A stretch of 42,227 nt of DNA, taken from the NCBI RefSeq assembly GCF_000336385.2, contig NZ_HG424528.1, positions 19,734-61,960 on the forward strand, in the 5' to 3' direction. Origin of the DNA: Lysobacter antibioticus HS124 (GTDB lineage: Bacteria; Pseudomonadota; Gammaproteobacteria; Xanthomonadales; Xanthomonadaceae). Both the position numbers and the translations under genes were made by a program. Shown here in pieces: positions 1-8,745 of the stretch (positions are counted from its first letter, which is position 1; every line of letters starts with the position of its first letter). The notes under the pieces were generated by a model. That model saw only the letters and a program-made list of their open reading frames with translations. It had not been told where the DNA came from and ran no database searches.

Positions 1-36
1 GGACTCGGGACTCGGGACTCGGGACTCGGGACTCGG
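1..36. repeat. GGACTCG heptamer tandem repeat
   Basis: Five perfect head-to-tail copies of the 7-base unit GGACTCG open the window, so the array may continue to the left. The unit is a variant of the GGGATTC heptamer found in four other places in this window. Up to position 278 the DNA holds only this array, a palindrome and the 93-base repeats described below; I see no gene there. Confidence 0.9.
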
Positions 37-76
37 GCAAGGCAACAAGCAGCGACACTCTTCCGCAACCGAGAGC

Positions 77-95
77 CCCCTTTAGTAAAGGGGGG
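77..95. repeat. 19-bp palindrome CCCCCTTTA-G-TAAAGGGGG
   Basis: A 9-base inverted repeat around a single central G. It sits at the distal edge of the repeat zone downstream of rnpB. In RNA it would fold into a tight hairpin, so it could be a transcript end or an interspersed palindromic repeat. No U-run follows on either strand. Confidence 0.6.
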
Positions 96-97
96 CG

Positions 98-278
98 CCC
101 CGAAGGGGCGGGGATTTGGAGACACATAGCGGGGCCCGAAATTTGCGCAGCAAATTTTGGGGTTTGTAGGGCGAAGCCCGAAAAACGCCACCCCGAAGGG
201 GCGGGGATTGGGGGGAACGAAGCGGGGCCCAAAGTTTGCAAAGCAAACTTTGGGTTTTTCAGGCGCAGCCTGAAAAAG

Positions 279-283
<5 letters not shown>
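98..283. repeat. Two tandem 93-bp palindrome-rich units
   Basis: Unit A starts at 98 and unit B at 191; both begin CCCCGAAGGGGCGGGGATT. Each carries the same three nested inverted repeats: CCCC-GAA-GGGG, then a longer AT-richer hairpin (in B, CCCAAAGTTTGC pairing with GCAAACTTTGGG; in A, a diverged version), then a short hairpin (GGGC-GAA-GCCC in A, CAGGC-GCA-GCCTG in B) followed by an A-run. Stems keep pairing while bases differ, for instance AAATTTGCGCAGCAAATTT in A against AAAGTTTGCAAAGCAAACTTT in B. This looks like covariation, hence a folded RNA or DNA. The last bases of B overlap the 3' end of rnpB. Confidence 0.75.
255..277 (-). terminator. Probable rnpB terminator hairpin
   Basis: TTTTTCAGGC and GCCTGAAAAA form a 10-base perfect inverted repeat around GCA. 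It lies one base past the P1 closing helix of RNase P RNA. Read on the minus strand, U5 follows rnpB immediately, and the same hairpin would work in either direction. A second strong hairpin (229-254) lies just beyond. Confidence 0.5.
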
Positions 284-640
<357 letters not shown>

Positions 641-645
641 GGCGC

Positions 646-651
646 ATTGTC
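646..651 (-). promoter_or_regulatory. -10 element of rnpB promoter
   Basis: GACAAT on the minus strand matches the sigma-70 -10 consensus at five of six positions. Its distance to the inferred 5' end of rnpB at 640 is about 6 bases, which is right for a transcription start. I see no good -35 element. Confidence 0.45.
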
Positions 652-760
652 GCACGCCCGACCCGCTCGCGCGCCGGCACGCTTCATCTCCGCCTCAGCC
701 GCACACAGGCACGCGCTGGGCCGGATGCGCCGGCTCCGGCGTCGCGCTCATGAGCATCGT

Positions 761-1591
761 CTACTCCTCGCCGCGCCCGTACAGCGCCTTGCGCGGCGCC
801 CCGCTCAGCTCGGCGGCCAGCTTGGCCGCGGTCGACGGCGGCAGGTGCTCGCTGAGCTTGGCGTAGATGCGCCGGCCCTCGACCACCTTGGCGTCGGCGT
901 CGTCGCCGGCGCCTTCGACGATCAGCACGAACTCGCCCTTGCGCTGGTTGGGGTCGGCGGCGACCTTCTGCGCGAGTTCGCCGAGGCTGCCGTCGAGCAC
1001 GGTCTCGAACAGCTTGGTCAACTCGCGCGCCAGCACCGCCGGGCGCTGTTCGCCGAACGCGCCGACCATGTCGGCCAGGGTTTCCTCGATCCGGTGCGCC
1101 GATTCGTAGAACAGCAGGGTCTGCGGCTCGGCCGCCAACCGCGCCAGGCGCTCGCGCCGGGCCGACGCCTTGGCCGGCAGGAAACCCTCGAAACTGAACC
1201 GGTCTGAGGCCAGCCCGGCCACGCTCAGGGCCGCGATCGCGGCGCAGGCGCCGGGCACCGGCGACACCCGGATGCCGGCCGCGCGGGCGGCGCGGACCAG
1301 GCGGAAGCCCGGATCGCTGACCAGCGGGGTGCCGGCGTCGGACACCAGGGCCAGCGAATCGCCGCCCTGCAGCCGTGCCACCAGCTGCGCCGCCTGTTGG
1401 TCCTCGTTGTGCTGATGCAGGGCCAACAGGGGCCGCTCCAGGCCGAAATGGGCCAGCAGCTGGCGGGTGTGGCGAGTGTCCTCGGCACAGATCGCCGCGA
1501 CCGAGCGCAGGGTCTCCAGCGCGCGGGGCGTCAGGTCGCCGAGGTTGCCGATCGGGGTGGCGACAATATGAAGGGTGCCGGAAGTGAGCAT
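761..1591 (-). CDS. rsmI: 16S rRNA (cytidine(1402)-2'-O)-methyltransferase RsmI
   Basis: RsmI uses S-adenosylmethionine to methylate the ribose of C1402 in the 16S rRNA decoding centre. The 276-residue protein opens with GTLHIVATPIGNLGDLTPRA, the signature of this tetrapyrrole-methylase-fold family, followed by CAEDTRHTRQLL and the glycine-rich VSDAGTPLVSDPG loop at about residues 85-97. Length is normal for the family. The gene is transcribed away from lpoA, a divergent pairing common in gammaproteobacteria, and points toward rnpB. I see no clear Shine-Dalgarno sequence before the ATG; the start was chosen because the family motif begins only a few residues in. Confidence 0.95.
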   Translation of the reverse strand: MLTSGTLHIVATPIGNLGDLTPRALETLRSVAAICAEDTRHTRQLLAHFGLERPLLALHQHNEDQQAAQLVARLQGGDSLALVSDAGTPLVSDPGFRLVRAARAAGIRVSPVPGACAAIAALSVAGLASDRFSFEGFLPAKASARRERLARLAAEPQTLLFYESAHRIEETLADMVGAFGEQRPAVLARELTKLFETVLDGSLGELAQKVAADPNQRKGEFVLIVEGAGDDADAKVVEGRRIYAKLSEHLPPSTAAKLAAELSGAPRKALYGRGEE

Positions 1592-1666
1592 CGTACGGGT
1601 GCGGTGAGGCCGGGTAGAATCCTAACCGGTCCCACAGGAACGCCGCTGGACGGCGGAAGCAAGCCG

Positions 1667-3058
1667 ATGAATCAGAGCAAGAACCGGCCCGCGATGACAT
1701 GGATGTTCAGCCTGCTGGCCGCCACCGCCGTGCTCGGCGGCTGCGCCACGGTCGAAACCCGCCCCGCCGCCGCGGTCAGCGCCTCCAATCCGCTGATCGC
1801 CCAGGCCGGGCATCTGGCGCACAACAACGCCAACCTCAGCGGCGCCGAGCGTGCCGAGAACGAACGCCAGATCGAACGCCTGCTGGCGCAGCTCGACAAT
1901 GCGGCGCTGACGCGCGAAGCCGATGCCCTGCCGGTCGGCGACCCGCTGTACAACTTCGTCGGCCGCCAGCTGATGCAGCGCGGCCTGCCGCTGCCGCGGC
2001 CGTTCGACCAGACCTCGAACTGGCGCTACCAGGCCTCGGCCCAGCGCCCGCCGGCCGACAGCGACGGCTACCGTCCGCCGCTCAAGCTGGCGGTGCTGCT
2101 GCCGCTGTCGGGTTCGCTCGCCACTGCCGCCGCGCCGGTGCGCGATGGCCTGCTCGCCGGCTATTACGGCGAAACCCGGCGGCGCCCGGAAATCGTCTTC
2201 TACGACACCAACGGCACCGCCGGCGGCACCCTCGCCGCCTACGACAAGGCCGCCGCCGAGGGCAACGACTTCGTGGTCGGGCCGCTCGGCCGCGACGAGG
2301 TCAGCGCCCTGTTCGGCAAGAACGCACTGCCGGTGCCGGTGCTGGCGCTCAACCGCGGCAACGTCGCCCCGCCCAGCGGCACGGTGAGCTTCTCGCTGAC
2401 GCCCGAGGACGAAGGCGTGGCCGCGGCCGACTACCTGCTCGAACGCAAGGCCGCGCGCGTGCTCGCCATCGGCGGCGGCGACGACAGCCAGCGCCGCGCC
2501 ATCGCCGCGCTCAAGGAGCGCTTGAGCGCGCGCGGTGCCCAGGTCACCGACACGATCGGCGAAGGCACCGCGGACCTGGCGCCGTTCGCGAGCAAGGATG
2601 GCGGCATCGACGCGGTGTTCCTGGCGGTCAAGGGCAGCGCGGCGCGCGGGCTGATTCCCAAGCTCGCCCTCGCCGGCCTGGCCGAGAAGCCGCGCGTGGC
2701 GACCTCGCAGCTGTTGTCCGGCACCGGCAAGCCGGAGCAGGACCGGGTGCTCGACGGCATCGCCTTCCCCTCCGAATCCTGGACCAGCGGCGGCGTGCGC
2801 GGCCTGCCGCCGGCGCCGGGCGTCGCGGCCGGTCTGCCGACCGCGCGCGGTCCGGCCGCGCGCCTGTTCGCATTCGGCTACGACGCGTGGCTGCTGTCGG
2901 CCTATCTGGAACGCCTGGCCAGCCGCTCCGACGCCTTCGTCGCCGGCGCCACCGGCGTGCTGCGGGTCGACGGCTTCGGCAGCGTGCTGCGCACGCCGGC
3001 CTGGTCGACCTTCAGCAGCGGCGTCGCAGTGCCGCTGGCGGATGCCTCGCGCCGCTGA
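1667..3058 (+). CDS. lpoA: Penicillin-binding protein activator LpoA (lipoprotein)
   Basis: LpoA is an outer-membrane lipoprotein that stimulates the peptidoglycan synthase PBP1A from the periplasm. The 463-residue product starts with a type II signal peptide ending in the lipobox LGGC (Cys26). The C-terminal two thirds, from about residue 142 ([13 protein letters not shown]), has the periplasmic-binding-protein fold typical of the LpoA C domain. The region between, about 115 residues, is much shorter than the N-terminal TPR domain of the 678-residue E. coli protein, so this is a short form. The ATG is preceded by GGAAG seven bases upstream; an open frame extends further upstream but lacks the signal peptide at its start. 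It overlaps yraN by 17 bases, as part of a plus-strand operon. Confidence 0.9.
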   Translation: MNQSKNRPAMTWMFSLLAATAVLGGCATVETRPAAAVSASNPLIAQAGHLAHNNANLSGAERAENERQIERLLAQLDNAALTREADALPVGDPLYNFVGRQLMQRGLPLPRPFDQTSNWRYQASAQRPPADSDGYRPPLKLAVLLPLSGSLATAAAPVRDGLLAGYYGETRRRPEIVFYDTNGTAGGTLAAYDKAAAEGNDFVVGPLGRDEVSALFGKNALPVPVLALNRGNVAPPSGTVSFSLTPEDEGVAAADYLLERKAARVLAIGGGDDSQRRAIAALKERLSARGAQVTDTIGEGTADLAPFASKDGGIDAVFLAVKGSAARGLIPKLALAGLAEKPRVATSQLLSGTGKPEQDRVLDGIAFPSESWTSGGVRGLPPAPGVAAGLPTARGPAARLFAFGYDAWLLSAYLERLASRSDAFVAGATGVLRVDGFGSVLRTPAWSTFSSGVAVPLADASRR

Positions 3059-3452
3059 CGGCAACGCCCGCTCCACGGGTGCGCCCTCGCGGCGCGCCCG
3101 CGGCGCCGCGATCGAAGCCGCCGCGCGCCGTCATCTGCTCGGCGCCGGACTGCGCGAAGTCGCCGCGAACGCCCATTACCGCTGCGGCGAACTCGATGCG
3201 GTGATGCTCGACGGCGCCGTGCTGGTGTTCGTCGAAGTGCGCTACCGCCGCGACGCCCGCTACGGCGGCGGCGCGGCCTCGGTCGACCTGCGCAAGCGGC
3301 GCAAACTACTGCTGGCGGCGCAGTCGTTCCTGCTCGCCCACCCCGGCTACGCCGAGCACGCCTGCCGTTTCGACGTGATCGAAGCCCAAGGCGACCCGGC
3401 CGAGCCGCAACTGCGCTGGCTGCGCGACGCGTTCCGCGCCGACGACGCCTGA
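3042..3452 (+). CDS. yraN: UPF0102 family protein YraN
   Basis: A 136-residue member of the YraN/UPF0102 family, a small endonuclease-like fold of uncertain physiological role. The conserved stretch is visible: [17 protein letters not shown], then [13 protein letters not shown] and [11 protein letters not shown]. The E-L-D and E-V-R residues correspond to the nuclease-like core. The start overlaps the end of lpoA, which implies translational coupling. The lpoA-yraN pair next to rsmI is a standard gammaproteobacterial arrangement. Confidence 0.93.
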   Translation: MPRAADGNARSTGAPSRRARGAAIEAAARRHLLGAGLREVAANAHYRCGELDAVMLDGAVLVFVEVRYRRDARYGGGAASVDLRKRRKLLLAAQSFLLAHPGYAEHACRFDVIEAQGDPAEPQLRWLRDAFRADDA

Positions 3453-3492
3453 CCCCTCTCCTGCCGATACCCGATCGAGACCGAGCCGCGCG

Positions 3493-4038
3493 ATGCCGAC
3501 CGTGATGACCCACGCCGCCGTACCGCTGGCCCTCGGCCTGGCCCTGGGCGCGCGCGCGGTTCCGCCGCGACTGCTGGTCGCCGGCGCGCTCGCGGCGATG
3601 CTGCCCGACGCGGATGTGGTCGCGTTCAAGCTCGGCATCGCCTACGCCGACGGCTTCGGCCACCGCGGCGCCAGTCACTCGTTCGCATTCGCCGCGTTGA
3701 TCGCCGCGCTCGGCGCGCTGGCGGCGCCGTGGCTGCGCGCCCCGCCGTGGCGCGCCGCGGCCTGGCTGTTCCTGTGCACGGTTTCGCACCCGCTGCTCGA
3801 CGCCTTGACCAACGGCGGCCTCGGCGTCGCGCTGTACTGGCCGTGGTCGGAGCAGCGCCTGTTCGCACCGTGGCGGCCGATCGAGGTCTCGCCGATCGGC
3901 GCGCGTTTCTTCAGCCTGCGCGGCCTGCAGGTGCTGTGGTCGGAGGCGCGCTGGATCGTGCTGCCGGCCTTCGCCCTGGGCCTGTGCGGCGCGGCGTTGC
4001 GGCGCTGGACCGCGCCGCGCGCGGAAGCGACGCCATGA
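3493..4038 (+). CDS. YdjM-like membrane-bound metal-dependent hydrolase (DUF457)
   Basis: A 181-residue integral membrane protein. It shows the family pattern of an N-terminal THAAVPLALGLALG helix, an LPDAD motif (about residue 38-42), the HRGASHSF motif (about 57-64) and VSHPLLDALTNGG (about 97-109). The conserved His and Asp residues are thought to bind metal. I count about four hydrophobic segments. The substrate is unknown; related proteins are annotated as inner-membrane hydrolases. Its TGA overlaps the ATG of the next gene (ATGA), so the two are probably co-translated. Confidence 0.85.
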   Translation: MPTVMTHAAVPLALGLALGARAVPPRLLVAGALAAMLPDADVVAFKLGIAYADGFGHRGASHSFAFAALIAALGALAAPWLRAPPWRAAAWLFLCTVSHPLLDALTNGGLGVALYWPWSEQRLFAPWRPIEVSPIGARFFSLRGLQVLWSEARWIVLPAFALGLCGAALRRWTAPRAEATP

Positions 4039-5420
4039 TCGCCCTGCCCGACGCCCTGCAGCGCGAGCTGGCCGCGGTGTTCGGCGATGGCTGGCTGACC
4101 GACCCGGGGCAACGGCTGGCCTACGCCTACGACAATTCGCGCCGCCAGTCCCTGCCCGACGCGGTCGCGTTGCCGCGCACGCGCGAGCAGGTGCAGACCC
4201 TGGTGCGCGCCTGCCGCCGTCATCGCGTGCCGGTGATCGCGCGCGGCCGCGGCACCAACACCACCGGCGCCTCGGTGCCGGTGGCCGGCGGCGTGGTGGT
4301 CTCGTTCGAACGCATGGACCGGATCCTCGAGATCCGCCCCGGCGACCGTTGCGCGGTGGTCGAGCCGGGCGTGCTCAACGGCGACCTGCAGGCCGCGCTC
4401 AAGCCGCACGGCCTGTTCTGGCCGCCGGACCCGACCAGCGCGGCGTTCAGCACGGTCGGCGGCAACCTGGCCTGCAACGCCGGCGGTCCGCGCGCGGTGA
4501 AGTACGGCGCCAGCCGCGACAACGTGCTGGCGCTGACCGCCGTCACCGGCGCCGGCGAGCTGATCGTCTGCGGCACCGCCACCACCAAGGGCAGCACCGG
4601 TTACGACTTGCACCGCCTGCTGGTCGGCAGCGAAGGCACCCTGGCGCTGATCGTTGAGGCCAGCCTGCGCCTGACCCCGAGCGCGCCGGCGCGCGCGGCG
4701 CTGCGCGGCATCTATCGCGACGTGTCCAGCGCGGCGCGCGCGGTGGCGCGGCTGATGGCCCAGCCGGTCACGCCGTCGATGCTGGAATTCATGGACGCGC
4801 AATGCGTGCGCCTGGCGCGCGACGTCGGCGGCGCCGAGCTGCCGCACGAGGCCGGCGCGCTGTTGATGATCGAAGCCGACGGCGATGCGCATACCCTGCC
4901 GCACGCGCTGGAAGCGCTGCGCCGCGCCGCCGCCGGCGACGGCCTGCTCGCGCTCGACGACGCCGTCGACGAGGCCGCGCGGGAAAAACTATGGGCGGCG
5001 CGCAAGGCGCTGTCGCCGGCGCTACGCACGCTGGCGCCGGGCAAGATCAACGAAGACGTGGTGGTGCCGGTGTCGCGCATCCCCGAGCTGGTCGACGGCG
5101 TGCAGGCGCTGGCGAGCGAGTTCGACCTGCCCATCGTCTGCTTCGGCCACGCCGGCAACGGCAATCTGCACGTCAACCTGCTCTACGACCCCGCCGACGT
5201 CGCGCAGGACCAACGCGCGCGCGCGGCGATGGCGCGGGTGTTCGCGCTGGCGCTGGCGCTCGGCGGCACCTTGTCGGGCGAGCACGGCATCGGCCTGGCC
5301 AAACGCGACTTCATGCCGCAGGCGGTGAGCGCACAGACCTTGGCGCTGATGCGCCAGCTCAAGCAGGTGTTCGACCCCGACGCGATCCTCAACCCGGGCA
5401 AGCTGCTGCCGGACGCGTGA
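4035..5420 (+). CDS. FAD-binding oxidoreductase, GlcD / D-lactate dehydrogenase type
   Basis: A 461-residue flavoprotein of the GlcD/Dld family, which oxidises 2-hydroxy acids such as glycolate or D-lactate. The N-terminal PCMH FAD domain shows VPVIARGRGTNTTGASVPVA and GGNLACNAGGPRAVKYG; the C-terminal oxidase domain shows CFGHAGNGNLHVNLLYDP and LSGEHGIGLAKRDFM and ends in DPDAILNPGKLLP. Full length for the family. The start is the ATG overlapping the previous stop codon; a longer upstream frame lies inside the neighbouring gene. The exact substrate cannot be read from the sequence. It converges on thiL, 87 bases away. Confidence 0.9.
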   Translation: MIALPDALQRELAAVFGDGWLTDPGQRLAYAYDNSRRQSLPDAVALPRTREQVQTLVRACRRHRVPVIARGRGTNTTGASVPVAGGVVVSFERMDRILEIRPGDRCAVVEPGVLNGDLQAALKPHGLFWPPDPTSAAFSTVGGNLACNAGGPRAVKYGASRDNVLALTAVTGAGELIVCGTATTKGSTGYDLHRLLVGSEGTLALIVEASLRLTPSAPARAALRGIYRDVSSAARAVARLMAQPVTPSMLEFMDAQCVRLARDVGGAELPHEAGALLMIEADGDAHTLPHALEALRRAAAGDGLLALDDAVDEAAREKLWAARKALSPALRTLAPGKINEDVVVPVSRIPELVDGVQALASEFDLPIVCFGHAGNGNLHVNLLYDPADVAQDQRARAAMARVFALALALGGTLSGEHGIGLAKRDFMPQAVSAQTLALMRQLKQVFDPDAILNPGKLLPDA

Positions 5421-5507
5421 GCGCGGCGGAGTGCGCCGACCCAATCCGCCACCGCCCGACGGTGCGGCACCGCCCCGGCCCAGCGACCGAACCGGCCGCC
5501 GCGGCGC

Positions 5508-6512
5508 TCAGCCGGCGAAATGCTCGTAGCCGGTCCGCGCCGGTCGCCACGGCGTGCCGTCCGGCGCGAAGGCGCGCACGCCGCGACCGGCTTCGATGCG
5601 CCCGATCCTGCAGCCGGGCACCGCGGCCTCGGCCAGCGCGCGCTCGATTGCGGTTCGCCGCTCCGGCACGGCGGTGAAGCACAGCTCGTAATCGTCGCCT
5701 CCGGCCGCCTGCAGCTGCCAGCGCGCGGCGCCTTCGGCGGCCGCGGCCAAGGCCGGCGACACCGGCAGCAGCGCCAACTCGATCCGCGCGGCGACCTGGG
5801 ATGCCGCGCAAACGTGGCCGAGGTCGGCCAGCAGACCGTCGGACACGTCGATGCCGGCCGAGGCCAGCCCGGCCAGGGAACGCCCGGCGGCGACGCGCGG
5901 CGTCGGCCGCGCCAGGCGCTCGTGCAGGCGCGCCGCATCGGTGGCCGGATCGCCGGCACAGCGGCGCACGGCCTGTTCGCGGTACGGCGCGATGCCGTCC
6001 AGGGCCAACGCCGCCGCGGCATCGCCGAGCGTGCCGGTGACCCAGATCTCGTCGCCGGGCTGCGCCGCATCGCGGCGCAAGGCCGCGCCGGGCGCGACGA
6101 GACCGAGCACGGTCACGCAGACCGACAAGGGGCCACGGGTGGTGTCGCCGCCGACCAGGGCGACGCGATGCTGCGCGGCCAGGTCGAGGAAGCCGTCGAG
6201 AAAAGCGTCGACGAAAGCGGCGTTGTCCGCCTGCGTCGGCAGGGACAGCGACAACGTGCACCAGGCCGGCTCGGCGCCCATCGCCGCCAGGTCGGACAGG
6301 TTCACCGCCAGCGACTTCCAGCCGATGTCGGCCGCCGCGGCCCCTTCGCCGAAGTGCACGCCGCGGTTGAGGGTGTCGGTGGCCACCACAAGTTGCCGCC
6401 CCGGCGGCGGCTGCAACAGCGCGGCATCGTCGCCGATGCCGAGCGCGACGTCGTCGCGCACGCCGGCGCGCGCGCGGATGCGCGCGATCAGGTCGAATTC
6501 GGCCGCGCTCAT
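5508..6512 (-). CDS. thiL: Thiamine-monophosphate kinase ThiL
   Basis: ThiL phosphorylates thiamine monophosphate with ATP to give thiamine diphosphate. The 334-residue protein has the PurM/ThiL-type nucleotide-binding pieces in order: EFDLIARIRAR at the start, GIGDDAALLQ (about 26-35), VATDTLNRGVHF, and SLAVNLSDLAAMGAEP (about 68-83), then LVGGDTTRG and GIDVSDGLLADLGH, whose Asp residues bind Mg-ATP. It is the last gene of the ribE-ribBA-ribH-nusB-thiL run, 73 bases after nusB. Clustering with riboflavin genes and nusB is common in proteobacteria. Confidence 0.96.
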   Translation of the reverse strand: MSAAEFDLIARIRARAGVRDDVALGIGDDAALLQPPPGRQLVVATDTLNRGVHFGEGAAAADIGWKSLAVNLSDLAAMGAEPAWCTLSLSLPTQADNAAFVDAFLDGFLDLAAQHRVALVGGDTTRGPLSVCVTVLGLVAPGAALRRDAAQPGDEIWVTGTLGDAAAALALDGIAPYREQAVRRCAGDPATDAARLHERLARPTPRVAAGRSLAGLASAGIDVSDGLLADLGHVCAASQVAARIELALLPVSPALAAAAEGAARWQLQAAGGDDYELCFTAVPERRTAIERALAEAAVPGCRIGRIEAGRGVRAFAPDGTPWRPARTGYEHFAG

Positions 6513-6585
6513 CGTGCCGCCCGGCGCGGCGCGCGCGTCGGCGCGGCCGCGTTCCGGCGCTGCGCGGCGGCGCAGCGCCCGCGCA

Positions 6586-7047
6586 TCAGCGCTTCTTCGA
6601 CGCGGCGAATTCCACCGCGCGCCAGTCCGCCGCGGCGTGGTCGAGCACGCCGTTGACGTAAGTGTGGCCGTGTTCGGCGCCGAAGCGCTTGACCGTCTCG
6701 ATCGCTTCGTTGATCACCACCCGGTACGGCACGTCGACGCGGTGGCGCAGCTCGTAGGCGGCGATGCGCAACGCGGCGCGCTCGATCGGATCGACCTGCT
6801 CGACCTCGCGGTCGAGGAACGGCGTCAGCGCCTTGTCGAGTTCGGCGCGATGCGCATCGACGCCGCGCACCAGGTCTTCGAAGTAGGCCAGGTCGGCGAC
6901 TTCGTGCGCCTGCTCGTGAGCGAACTGGGCGATGACGTCGTTGGCCTTGGCGCCCGACATCTGCCAGGCGTACACGGCCTGCAGCGCGCGGCGGCGAGCG
7001 CGCGAGCGCGCGACCGGATCGATTCCATCCTGACGACGGCGGTTCAT
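6586..7047 (-). CDS. nusB: Transcription antitermination factor NusB
   Basis: NusB pairs with NusE (ribosomal protein S10) on boxA RNA to keep RNA polymerase from terminating in rRNA operons. The 153-residue protein contains [18 protein letters not shown] at its N terminus and DRIERAAL-like helix [18 protein letters not shown] near residues 90-107, followed by [18 protein letters not shown], all typical of NusB. The start ATG overlaps the ribH stop by four bases (ATGA), which selects it over longer frames. The last residues form a basic tail. Confidence 0.96.
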   Translation of the reverse strand: MNRRRQDGIDPVARSRARRRALQAVYAWQMSGAKANDVIAQFAHEQAHEVADLAYFEDLVRGVDAHRAELDKALTPFLDREVEQVDPIERAALRIAAYELRHRVDVPYRVVINEAIETVKRFGAEHGHTYVNGVLDHAAADWRAVEFAASKKR

Positions 7048-7511
7048 GGCAATTGTTCCAGCAAGTGACTCATCTCGAGGGCGGCCAGCGCCGCTTCCTC
7101 GCCCTTGTTGCCGTGGCTGCCGCCGGCGCGGGCCATGGCGTCCTCGTGCATTTCCACCGCGAGCACGCCGTTGGCGATCGGCAGGCCGTAGTCGAGCGAA
7201 ACCCGCATCAGGCCGTCCGAGCAACCGTCGGCGACCTGCTCGTAGTGGCGGGTGTCGCCGCGCACCACGCAGCCCAGCGCGACCACCGCAGCATGGCGGC
7301 CCGCCGCGGCCAGGCGCTTGGCCAGCACCGGCAGTTCCCAGGCGCCGGGCACGCGGAACACGTCGATCGCGTCCTCGGCGACGCCGTGATCGGCGAAGGT
7401 CTTGCGCGCGCCGGCCACCAGGGTATCGGTGATGCGCGGGTTCCAGCGGCTGGCGATGATGGCGTAGCGCGCGCCCTGGGGGCTGCGCAGGTCGCCTTCG
7501 TAATGGGGCAT
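7044..7511 (-). CDS. ribH: 6,7-dimethyl-8-ribityllumazine synthase RibH
   Basis: RibH condenses 5-amino-6-ribitylaminouracil with 3,4-dihydroxy-2-butanone 4-phosphate to give lumazine, the precursor of riboflavin. The 155-residue sequence shows [54 protein letters not shown] and the catalytic-loop [12 protein letters not shown]. Length is typical. Four-base overlap with nusB; 88 bases separate it from ribBA. No Shine-Dalgarno sequence is evident before the ATG. Confidence 0.97.
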   Translation of the reverse strand: MPHYEGDLRSPQGARYAIIASRWNPRITDTLVAGARKTFADHGVAEDAIDVFRVPGAWELPVLAKRLAAAGRHAAVVALGCVVRGDTRHYEQVADGCSDGLMRVSLDYGLPIANGVLAVEMHEDAMARAGGSHGNKGEEAALAALEMSHLLEQLP

Positions 7512-7599
7512 GGTGGGGGATCGACCGGACGAAAGGGGTAGTTTAGCGGGTTGGCGGCCGGCTCAGGTCCGGCCGCCTCGGCGGATGGGACGCGCCGGC

Positions 7600-8745
7600 T
7601 CAGCCGAGCCGGTGCGGGTCGACGTACTCGACCACTTCCAGGCCGAAACCGGCCAGGCCGATCTGCCGGCGCGGGGTGCCGATCACGCGCAGCTTGCCCA
7701 GGCCCAGGTCGGCCAGGATCTGGCCGCCGGCGCCGTTGCGGCGCCATTCGGCCAGAGCGTGGCCGCGGGTCGGCGGCGCCGCCTCGTCGGGGCCGCCCTC
7801 GCCGGCCGGCTCGTGCGCGGCCTGGCCGCGGACTCGCGCCAGCAGCGCCTCGGCGTCGGCATGGTCGGCCAGCACTACCAGCGCGCCGCGGCCCTCCCGG
7901 GCGATCGCGCCGAGCACCTCGCCGATCGCCGGGCCGAAGTCCGGCCGGCGCCAGTGCAGCGCATCGGCGAGCGGGTTCTGCACGTGCACCCGCACCAGGG
8001 TCGGCGCGGCCGGGTCGGGCTCGCCGCGCAGCAGGGCGAAATGCAGGGCGTGGCTGAGCCGGTCGCGGTAGCTCAGCAGCTGGAACGGGCCGTGCTCGGT
8101 TTCGATGGTGCGCGCGTCGACCCGCTCGACCGTGTGCTCGGTGGCCAGGCGATAACGGATCAGTTCCTCGATCGAGCCCATCTTGAGCCCGTGCTCGGCG
8201 GCGAAGGCCTCCAGCTCCGGGCGCCGCGCCATGCTGCCGTCGGGGTTGAGCACCTCCACCAGCACCGCCGCCGGCTCCAGGCCGGCGAGCAGGGCCAGGT
8301 CGGTGCCGGCCTCGGTGTGGCCGGCGCGGCTGAGCACGCCGCCGGGCTGCGACATCAACGGGAAGATGTGGCCGGGCTGGGCCAAATCGCTGGGCTTGGC
8401 GTCCGGACGCACCGCGGTGCGCACGGTATGGGCGCGGTCGTAGGCCGAGATGCCGGTGGTGACGCCTTCGGCGGCCTCGATGCTGACGGTGAAGTTGGTG
8501 TGGTGCGGCGAGGTGTTGTCGCGCACCATCGGCCCCAGGCCGAGCTGCAGGCAGCGTTCGCGCATCAGCGACAAGCAGACCAGGCCGCGCGCGTGGGTGA
8601 CCATGAAGTTGATGTCGGCCGGGCGCACCAGCTCGGCGGCCATGATCAGGTCGCCTTCGTTCTCGCGGTCCTCGTCGTCGACGATCACGACCATGCGGCC
8701 GGCGCGGATTTCTTCCAGCAGTTCGGGAACGGTGGCGAAGCTCAT
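7600..8745 (-). CDS. ribBA: 3,4-dihydroxy-2-butanone 4-phosphate synthase with degenerate GTP cyclohydrolase II domain
   Basis: The N-terminal half (to about residue 205) is a complete RibB domain that converts ribulose 5-phosphate to 3,4-dihydroxy-2-butanone 4-phosphate: VVIVDDEDRENEGDLIMAAE, the THARGLVC segment, and TGISAYDRAHTVRTAV. The C-terminal half resembles RibA (LSHALHFALL, then GGQILADLGLGKLRVIGT) but has lost the three cysteines of the zinc site GxxCxDxxCGSxxCDC, so GTP cyclohydrolase II activity is not expected. A separate RibA should exist elsewhere in the genome. The ATG has a GAGG seven bases upstream and overlaps the ribE stop by four bases. The product is 381 residues. Confidence 0.9.
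   Translation of the reverse strand: MSFATVPELLEEIRAGRMVVIVDDEDRENEGDLIMAAELVRPADINFMVTHARGLVCLSLMRERCLQLGLGPMVRDNTSPHHTNFTVSIEAAEGVTTGISAYDRAHTVRTAVRPDAKPSDLAQPGHIFPLMSQPGGVLSRAGHTEAGTDLALLAGLEPAAVLVEVLNPDGSMARRPELEAFAAEHGLKMGSIEELIRYRLATEHTVERVDARTIETEHGPFQLLSYRDRLSHALHFALLRGEPDPAAPTLVRVHVQNPLADALHWRRPDFGPAIGEVLGAIAREGRGALVVLADHADAEALLARVRGQAAHEPAGEGGPDEAAPPTRGHALAEWRRNGAGGQILADLGLGKLRVIGTPRRQIGLAGFGLEVVEYVDPHRLG

Noticed and set aside
1588-1619. Divergent rsmI-lpoA promoters (TACGAT and TAGAAT)
   Set aside because: TACGAT overlaps the rsmI start codon, and TAGAAT has no -35 partner; too weak to report.
7048-7224. Longer N terminus for NusB
   Set aside because: The extension lies inside ribH in another frame; the ATG overlapping the ribH stop fits NusB length.
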